A stretch of DNA of 64,000 bases from Phascolomyces articulosus (Eukaryota > Mucoromycota > Mucoromycetes > Mucorales > Lichtheimiaceae). Location: the NCBI GenBank assembly GCA_025677815.1, contig JAIXMP010000013.1, positions 186,001 through 250,000 on the forward strand, given 5' to 3'. The translations under genes and the position numbers were made by a program. The notes under the pieces are model-generated. The model ran no database searches and was not told where the DNA came from. It saw nothing but the letters and a program-made list of their open reading frames with translations. Shown in pieces: positions 56,855 to 64,000 of the stretch. How positions within the stretch are numbered: the stretch's first letter is position 1; each line of letters begins with the position of its first letter.

Positions 56855-59233
56855 ATGTCAGCTCATCTCGATCAGTTCATTCACTGGGTCAAAGAAAATG
56901 GCGCCACTTATGAAAAGTTTGATTTTAAAGCCGGTAAATATTCGCATTACAACGATAAAGACAAAAAGAAAAAGTTTCTATTAGGTTCATATAGAGAACC
57001 ACGACAGCTGATCATTTGTAAACTTTATATTCTTTTACAGATTCCGAAGGTATTGGTAGTGTCTATGCAACAACCAAAGTGAATGCTGGGGAATGCCTAG
57101 CAACACTACCATTTCGACTAGCCATTACAGAAAAAGTGGCACGAAACGCGTTTTCCAACAAGAGCAAGCTAGATCACCATTCGTGTCGAAATGTCATGGC
57201 TCTCTTTTTGGCTCAACAAAAGAAACTAGGAAACGAATCATTCTACGCGCCTTATTTAAATATGTTACCAGATAAAATTATGATAGGATTATGCATTGAT
57301 GAAAATGATATACGATATTTAGAGAATACAACGCTGTATCATTCAATTCAAGAACGCAAACAAAATGTTTCCAATGAATTCCAGAAATTGATCGAGGATT
57401 TACCTGAAAACACAGATATCACTTGGTAAAAAAAAAAAAAGATTGGAGTGACGTAACAAAGAATGGATTATGTAACATTTCTGTCTGTATTAAACTTCCA
57501 ATTCGCATGAATATTAGGGAAGAATTTTTATGGGGTTATTCTGTGTTATCATCGAGATCGTTTCCATATTCTTTAATTGATCCAAATTATGATGGTCCTT
57601 CAGAAGTACTATTTCCTTTACTTGATGCATTGAACCATAAGCCAAATACTCATATTACATGGATGCGAAATGGTGATCCTGAAACAGGATCGTTATCTTT
57701 TGTCATTGGTAATGAAATTGAAGCAGGAGAACAAATATGGAACAATTATGGCGCAAAGGTATGCTTATAACCAAGAAAAGCTGATGTTCATGATAAACTA
57801 AAGGTTTTTCTCTATTCATATATTCATATTTAGTCAAATGAAGAATGTAAGTGAGATTAACATACCTGAAATGCTTTGGGGAGGGAATAAAGGATATGAT
57901 TTATTTAGCATATAAAATATTATATGCTAATCTAAACTAATTTTGAGTAATCTAGTATTACTTGGATATGGGTTTTGCTTTGAGGTAATAAAAAGCTCTT
58001 GTATTAGTGAATCAAATCAGACAAAGTTAATTAAATTCTCCCTTAATATATATTTTTTCTTGTACTTAAAAAGAATAATGAGCATGATCATGTTGCACTC
58101 AAACCTAATATATCCATGGATCCCAACGCGCAAGTCAAACTTCAAATTGTACAACAAGCAAATGTTGTATCTTCCTCGGAAAATGAACCATTATTGAATT
58201 ATATCCACCGAAGCAATATCCCACCTTCCTTTTACAAGCTTATGCGAATCATGGTCATGAATGAATTGGAACTTTCAAATTATCTGAATTGTACCGATGC
58301 TTCTCTGTTGGATTTTGTAGGATACCGTAACGAGATTACCATGTTAAATACGGTCAATGCACTCCTTCAAGCACGGCTGATAGCAATTCGAAACTTTTCA
58401 CTTAATTGTTCAAATCTTACACCATGGCAGAAGTATGCAATGATGTATCGTCAAGGTATACTTAACTAAAAAAAAAAGTAGTATGATACACTACTATATT
58501 TCAGATAATCTGTTTTATATCTACCATTGTTTCTCACAGTCTATTATTTTTTTTTCCCTGTTTAGGTCAAGAAAACTTGTTAACCATTGTTTTGGCTAAG
58601 ATCGAGCAGGAAAAATCTAAAGTATTAAGACATATGACATCCATCACTGAACCAGCTCCTGTTGCACCTTTCCTTGGCATTGTCAATCCTGAATATTTTA
58701 ACCAACAAAACATGGAAAAAGAACCTGAATCCAATGGTGTCGTTATGCTTGATTCTGTGGTGATTACATTAAATCAACTTCTTCAACGAAATCCTCGGTT
58801 TAAAAAGACTATTGATCAGCTATTTGAAGATATTGAAGAAGAACAAGATATAGTGATGATGTTGGCATTAATTGAAGAAAGGTCAAAGGGCGCAGAAAGC
58901 AAGTGGAATGTGTTTTTCGAACGAACCAGGTGAATTTTTCTATTTTTTTTAAGATTAGGACAAGTAAGATCGAGAAACAAAGAAAAATCGAACCACCAAA
59001 GAAAACCAACCATTATACATTAAATTAGTGATATTAGCAAGTATCAAGGAGCTGATAATGAAGAAGCCATAGAAGAATTACAAGAACTATATGATTCATT
59101 ATTTCCTGCATTCACCGAAGCATTTCCCGACACATTTGATCCAGCAGTCTATTCTTTCAAGGCACTTTTCTGGGCTGAACATATTCTAAATAATTATTCA
59201 TTGAATAATCCAATGGGGATAGTACCAATTTAA
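56855..59233 (+). CDS. SET-domain methyltransferase with Rubisco-LSMT C-terminal domain (SETD3/RKM-like)
   Basis: Protein-lysine/His methyltransferase family that includes yeast Rkm1 and animal SETD3/SETD4; likely targets are ribosomal proteins, translation factors or actin. Multi-exon. N-terminus MSAHLDQFIHWVKENGATYE. The split SET domain opens with EGIGSVYATTKVNAGECLAT, continues NVMALFLAQQKK, and its catalytic part contains LFPLLDALNHKPNTHITW (NH motif) and GEQIWNNYGAK followed, across an intron joined by phase, by SNEELLLGYGFCFE. The C-terminal helical substrate-binding domain follows (LLDFVGYRNEITMLNTVNAL, SKVLRHM, EEAIEELQELYDSLF). I cannot tell SETD3 from RKM1-type specificity. Transcribed in the same direction as the next gene. 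Confidence 0.87.
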
Positions 59234-59927
59234 GATATTGATAGTTACACACTCTTTTTATTTATCACTTTGATATAATGAAAATGATTAAACTAGTTCA
59301 TTACTCTAGTTTATTATTTATAACTGAAACCATAAAAATGAGATAAATATTTTTTTGGCACCGACCGTTCCGAAACATCATCATCAGGGCATTATCTGAA
59401 ATTAGCGGGCTAATAAAAAAATAAGTGCACTGTTATTGTTTTTTTCTTCCCAAAATGTTTGCTTATTTTACCAAATAAGGAGTCCACTACACTCTTTCGG
59501 TAAAACATTAAAAAATTAACGTTAATATGCGTGTAAGTTGTATATATATATGTATGCAAAGTGTTATAATAAATTTAATATACATTATTTCACAATGATC
59601 ATTACTATCATATAAAAAAGGTATAATAAAAAAGTTATTTAACATAATAAAATACATTTATCAATTACTTGACATTACAAGATATGTCGGGGTACACATA
59701 ACCACATGCGAAGTACTTGCTATTGTGAAACCTCAATAGCCCGTGCTTACTATCTTTGGAGTTTCGTATAGTGCTTGACTGTCTATATTACTACTTTATA
59801 CAATTGCTTATTTTATTATTATTAGTATTATTATATTCACCGCTTAAAAAACTTCTTTTTCAACTTCTCTTTCTTTTTACTTCCTAACCTCCCCTTTCAT
59901 TAACAGCATTATAGAGAGACACTGGTC
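59234..59927. other. Intergenic: SET gene 3' flank and FMP27 promoter
   Basis: No gene seen. It contains a more balanced-composition patch at 59359-59412 (ccgaccgttccgaaac with a CATCATCATCAG run) that looks like an old repeat fragment but has no partner in this window. Confidence 0.4.
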
Positions 59928-62900
59928 ATGTCTCTCAGCATATACAAGTATGCATTCTTTTTGCTATTTGCGGTGACCATTCTATACCTTCTTCGCTGGT
60001 TATTGGAGTTACGCTTTCACTTACACATCAGTCGCGTGGGCTTCTTTTCCATTACTGGCATTCGATACCATCAAGGCAACAATGCTAAACAAAAATGGTC
60101 AATCAACGTTGGCAAAATTAAGGCACGACTTAAACACTCTACCGATATAGCTTCATCGGCTTGGATCACAATTCATCTTTCTGACATTGAGCTTTCCATC
60201 AGTAGCCTTGATGCGCTTTCTGGACAACAACAACGGCAGCTCAAACGACCTTCTAATATCAATCGACGATTATCTAATATGGGTGATTCATTGAAAAGGA
60301 TATCATGGTGGTATTCATTATCGATTGTCAAATCTATTCTCAAGTTTACATCTGCTTTACCAGCACAATTTGTCATGGCTGGTTTGGCCAATTATGTCGA
60401 CGTTCAAATTGATGGATTAACGGTATCACTCGATCATGTTGGTCAAATATGCATTGAGCAGCTCAATTTTAGTTCAATTCTATTTGCGGCCATGTCACGC
60501 GTTCCTCCATCATCATCATCTGCTGCTACAACATCCGCTGCTTTTGCTACCCATATCAATAATAACACAATGTCAGCAGCCGAGCCTCATTTTACATCGG
60601 ATTCCGGTACAGAGAATGATGGATTTCTTCACACTCGTCGCCAACGCCATTCATTGAAACGAGCAGAACATTTATTTAAAGAGAAATTTTTCGAAATTAC
60701 TGTTCAAGTGGGTCACATTGGATTTCGTGGAGCAGACAAAAAAACCGAAATATGGGGCTTACCAATGGGAAGTCGAGTTGGTATATCATATCATCTTTCT
60801 GCTGGTTGTTTAACACTCAAGGATGTTGATGTGACATTGCAAGTAGACGCAATTCAAATTAAGTTGGATCATATTTCGCAATTGGTTCAAACCATACGTC
60901 AACAAGTACCAAAAGCATCAGATATGACCGCATCTAGTGTTGTCAAGGAGCAGCCACAGAAAGAGCAACATGATCAGAAATCTCAACGACCACCAAAAAA
61001 GAATATTGTGGCTTCATTACTACGATTAATTCGGACATTGTCAATCTCGATATCTGACACTGCGTTGACATGTGAAACGTGTGAAGGTTTATATACTTCT
61101 GTCAGACTTCATTCATTGGTGCTTACATTGGCGGCACAAGGGGTAGTTGGTAGTAATAGAACACGAGAACGGGCATCTCTTTACGTGATCCAGGGGGACA
61201 TTGACTTGATCACATGGTCAATATTCAACAATAAACCAGATTTGGCGACTGAATGTATTGAACCTGTGCATATCCCCAAGACCAAAGTATCAGCAACCAT
61301 CACGGAAGCCATATTAACCGGAAAGCATGATCGACTACAGCAGAATCAGCAACAACGGCAGCAAGATGGAAAAAAGCAACGACGAGCCAGCGGACCTGCC
61401 ATGTTGCTGAGCAGTATGGCATTGGAACAGGTGGTGGGGAACAATGCTCTAACTCAGAGATTTCTCCGTGTGTCGATTACGCTCCGTGATCCGAAATTCA
61501 CTGTGGATGTCGATAAAAAACGGCTTTTGGATTCCATACTTCAAAAGGAGAAGAAAAAGAATGCTCATTTGGATGAAGTATTAGCATCCCAGTCCTTGTC
61601 AAATATAAAGGAGAATAAATGGATGAATAAACGATTATTGGGAGATTTACCACGAGTTTTGTTTGCAGTCAATATCGAACGACCTCTCCTGGACTTTTGC
61701 AACTCAGCCGTCAAAGCGAATTATGGCCATGGATTGGTCATTGTCAATGGCATTTCTCTCGAGTTCTCTGGTGAATATATTCCTCGCACCACATCCACTA
61801 CATCTCCACCACCTTCACCCTCATACGATGATCTCGACGATGGCATGCGTAAAAGACGACAACCCAAATCGTGGGTCAAGTTGTTTCGAAAAAGTTGGAA
61901 ACCCAAGAATCCCGCTCCTCAAGCTAACCTGGAAACAGATTGGAATTACCATATGAGGACGGCTGTTAAGATTGATACTGTTACAGTACTACACAGTAGG
62001 ACAGTAAATTCCATGGCAACAATGACGACGATCAAGGAAGATTCATTTGTGGGTGTTGATCATGCGGATCTTACATTGCGGACACAATTGTTAGCAGAAG
62101 CATCATCAAATGATAGGATAGATGTAATATGGGATTGGGAAAAGCAAGAAAACGAAGCGGAAGTATCTATTGCGTCCCCTTCGCTGAATTTATCATCAAA
62201 GACGGCGGATGGACAAAAGGCAGTTGATTTTTGGGTTGATCGGGTGATACGACTTTTGGGTAATAACTGTGTACCTACACCAAATCGCGGAAACCCAGCA
62301 ATGATGGATGGACCATCCAAGTTTGACATTGCTACATTTGCAGCTCATGTCAAGGCAACTGTGGGAGTAAACAATGTATCTATCATGATGTCAGGAGTAG
62401 ATAAAGGCATCAAGGGCAAACGAGAAATACCACAACAATATATGGATAATGCACCTACACAGGATATCACCACTCATCTAATTATGCTACTCGAGTCCTT
62501 TTCAGCTGGATTCACTGGTGTTGCGATCGCACGCACACATAATCATCATCGGCGTTCAACGAGTAGCAATGAATCCTACAACAGGGATAAGGATGAGCTT
62601 GGATTTAGACCTCGACTGGGAAATATACGTGGACAACTGCGGCAATTCACTATAAGACGAAAATTCCAAGTGGGGGATCAACCTGAAGAATCCGATAAAT
62701 TACTATTTTGGTGCTCCCATATCAATATGGCAACTGATGTGGCAATGGAAGGATTATCTGTTTGTTTGAGCCCAGCTATCGTGGTGAAGAAATGTGGTCT
62801 TGTCTATAGTATTGATGCCCATTATGCCATACTGGTTGCTTTGCAAGCAGTGAAGGATACCAAAGCTCGATTATCCCAACAAAAAAATGAACAGCAACCT

Positions 62901-64000
62901 ATTGAATCATCCAGTAACAAGAATATGCTCCTTTTAAAAGTTCAAATTCAAGTCAATCGCACAGATATATCATTTACATTGCCAAATAATGTAAGACTAT
63001 ATCTTCGAATGGATGAAGTTAAATCGCAAGGACAAAGTAGTGGGGTTCCCGTAGCGCCAGGTGATGATGATCAACCTATTATTACTGCACGCAACGTTAT
63101 GCTCTTTGGATTATCACCTTTCAAGGAAGGTAAATGGGAACAACTCATTGAACTAGACAATATTGAATTCAGCCGGATACATGGGGATAATGAGGATGGT
63201 AAAACAACACATCAGCTTGGCATATCCAAGCTGTTTTTACGAGTGCCTTACAAGTTTGTGGTGGCCAGCATTGTTGACAATGCAGTTTCTTTTACCAAGG
63301 CAGTCAAGACAATGCATGGTCGGTTTTCAGGGACACATCCATTTACCTATCTTGGCCCAGTCTTGTCACCAGGCCCTCGAAAGTTACCTTACATGTGTCT
63401 AAAATGTGGTTCCTTTCGTTTACAATTTGATGATGATCCATTCGAGTCTCGTTTACGTGTTATATACAGAACAGGTTTGGCGGAACAATTAGGTAGAATG
63501 GCATTGGATCAGGCATTTGAAGAAAAAGCACAAACGTTTGTCCAGTCACCCAATATCAAGGATACCAGCAGAAAGGGTATTGATAGTGATCAAGCAAGAA
63601 GTCGCTTCTTGAGCTCAGACAAGGCAAAGTCAACAACAGCAACTATGAGTAATGGATCAGAACAGAGTGAAGATATGGCAGGAGCAGGAGATGGCATTGG
63701 TGTTGACAACGAAAGCAACGGTTCAGCAGCTGATGCCCATGTGAATGAAGTATGGCACATGCTTCAGCAACATAATTCGGATACATGGATCAAACATATC
63801 AATGCAGCGATTGATCGAGAAGAAAAAGATCATGATGAATCAAGAGTTTCTGATTATTGGCGGGTGGGGCAACTTAACGATGTGTATGACGATGATGGAG
63901 ACAATGATGTAGCAAGTCTTTTTTATATAGAAACATTACCATTGCCTCCACATCCACCCTTGTTTGATTTTACCATGATGAATATGATACTTCAAATCAG
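59928..64000 (+). CDS. FMP27: FMP27/Hobbit-like bridge lipid-transfer protein (5' part; truncated by window end)
   Basis: Open frame of at least 1357 residues, still open at the window edge, with no intron in 4 kb. The N-terminus has a membrane anchor (YAFFLLFAVTILYLLRWLL) followed by the typical start of RBG-type proteins, HISRVGFFSITGIRYHQGN. Further matching pieces are SSAWITIHLSDIELSISSL and, near the window end, LPPHPPLFDFTMMNM. Long beta-groove proteins of the SABRE/Hobbit/Fmp27 group carry lipids between ER and other membranes. The many Asn/Gln/Ser-rich linkers are unusual but common in this fungus. Csf1 is a related alternative, less likely from the N-terminal sequence. Confidence 0.8.
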   Translation, partial: MSLSIYKYAFFLLFAVTILYLLRWLLELRFHLHISRVGFFSITGIRYHQGNNAKQKWSINVGKIKARLKHSTDIASSAWITIHLSDIELSISSLDALSGQQQRQLKRPSNINRRLSNMGDSLKRISWWYSLSIVKSILKFTSALPAQFVMAGLANYVDVQIDGLTVSLDHVGQICIEQLNFSSILFAAMSRVPPSSSSAATTSAAFATHINNNTMSAAEPHFTSDSGTENDGFLHTRRQRHSLKRAEHLFKEKFFEITVQVGHIGFRGADKKTEIWGLPMGSRVGISYHLSAGCLTLKDVDVTLQVDAIQIKLDHISQLVQTIRQQVPKASDMTASSVVKEQPQKEQHDQKSQRPPKKNIVASLLRLIRTLSISISDTALTCETCEGLYTSVRLHSLVLTLAAQGVVGSNRTRERASLYVIQGDIDLITWSIFNNKPDLATECIEPVHIPKTKVSATITEAILTGKHDRLQQNQQQRQQDGKKQRRASGPAMLLSSMALEQVVGNNALTQRFLRVSITLRDPKFTVDVDKKRLLDSILQKEKKKNAHLDEVLASQSLSNIKENKWMNKRLLGDLPRVLFAVNIERPLLDFCNSAVKANYGHGLVIVNGISLEFSGEYIPRTTSTTSPPPSPSYDDLDDGMRKRRQPKSWVKLFRKSWKPKNPAPQANLETDWNYHMRTAVKIDTVTVLHSRTVNSMATMTTIKEDSFVGVDHADLTLRTQLLAEASSNDRIDVIWDWEKQENEAEVSIASPSLNLSSKTADGQKAVDFWVDRVIRLLGNNCVPTPNRGNPAMMDGPSKFDIATFAAHVKATVGVNNVSIMMSGVDKGIKGKREIPQQYMDNAPTQDITTHLIMLLESFSAGFTGVAIARTHNHHRRSTSSNESYNRDKDELGFRPRLGNIRGQLRQFTIRRKFQVGDQPEESDKLLFWCSHINMATDVAMEGLSVCLSPAIVVKKCGLVYSIDAHYAILVALQAVKDTKARLSQQKNEQQPIESSSNKNMLLLKVQIQVNRTDISFTLPNNVRLYLRMDEVKSQGQSSGVPVAPGDDDQPIITARNVMLFGLSPFKEGKWEQLIELDNIEFSRIHGDNEDGKTTHQLGISKLFLRVPYKFVVASIVDNAVSFTKAVKTMHGRFSGTHPFTYLGPVLSPGPRKLPYMCLKCGSFRLQFDDDPFESRLRVIYRTGLAEQLGRMALDQAFEEKAQTFVQSPNIKDTSRKGIDSDQARSRFLSSDKAKSTTATMSNGSEQSEDMAGAGDGIGVDNESNGSAADAHVNEVWHMLQQHNSDTWIKHINAAIDREEKDHDESRVSDYWRVGQLNDVYDDDGDNDVASLFYIETLPLPPHPPLFDFTMMNMILQI

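Noticed and set aside
59359..59412. Hammerhead-ribozyme-like pattern on the minus strand (CTGATGA at 59387-59381)
   Set aside because: The downstream core reads GGAAC instead of GAAA and no stem II or stems I/III could be paired, so it does not satisfy the fold.
1..64000. tRNA, rRNA, CRISPR array or centromere/telomere repeats
   Set aside because: No B-box-like GGTTCGAATCC, no rRNA sequence, no spaced direct repeats and no telomeric tandem units were found by eye; a tRNA scan could still find a diverged one.

Overview
The window reads as nuclear DNA of a filamentous fungus. It is strongly AT-rich, its genes are dense, and most of them are broken by short GT-AG introns of roughly 50-200 bases. 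Fungal-type proteins are present: an ARE2-like sterol acyltransferase, an MRPL9-like mitochondrial ribosomal protein, a Zn2Cys6 factor with a fungal regulator domain, a BIM1/X325-like copper protein and an FMP27-type bridge protein. Genes missing from model yeasts are also present: NELF-B, G3BP, and a coiled-coil protein with an animal-type dynein-adaptor box. That mixture suggests an early-diverging fungus, most likely Mucoromycota (Mucorales-like). This placement is inference. I saw no bacterial, organellar or viral genes, no rRNA and no tRNA.

Layout. 0.3-7.2 kb: unknown-family gene A (-), GPI8 (-) head to head with NELF-B (+), then EBP2 (+). 7.8-13.1 kb: sterol O-acyltransferase (+) and leukotriene A4 hydrolase-type aminopeptidase (+). 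13.1-17.1 kb: AT-rich, gene-poor stretch. 17.1-21.1 kb: small PPxY membrane protein (-), mitochondrial uL3 (-) head to head with MAK11 (+). 21.4-31 kb: large Zn2Cys6 factor (+), amino acid permease (-), BIM1-like copper protein (-) and CTR copper transporter (-). 32-35.4 kb: U2AF35 (+) and G3BP-like protein (+). 35.4-38 kb: gene-poor, with one short inverted-repeat transposon (MITE). 38-42.2 kb: homeodomain protein (-), RING-CH ligase (-), three-LIM protein (-). 43.8 kb: gene B (+), a paralogue of gene A. 45-54.2 kb: TTI1 (-), THP3/LENG8 (+), CC1-box coiled-coil protein (-). 56.9-64 kb: SETD3/RKM-type SET protein (+) and the 5' part of an FMP27/Hobbit-like lipid-transfer protein (+), cut by the window end.

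Most genes are unrelated housekeeping neighbours. The clearest functional pair is the BIM1-like protein beside a CTR transporter, both on the minus strand, which looks like a small copper-acquisition locus. The most promising undescribed item is the 676-residue tail-anchored protein at 51985-54170: joining its two exons recreates an AAxxG (CC1-box) motif like that of BICD/HAP1/TRAK dynein adaptors. NELF-B in a fungus and the A/B paralogue pair with a shared intron site are next. Exon joins were worked out by hand from splice sites, reading phase and family conservation. Where several exons were summed, the totals came to whole codons (GPI8 401 aa, NELF-B 585, LTA4H 612, MAK11 406, Zn2Cys6 factor 1084, LIM protein 456).
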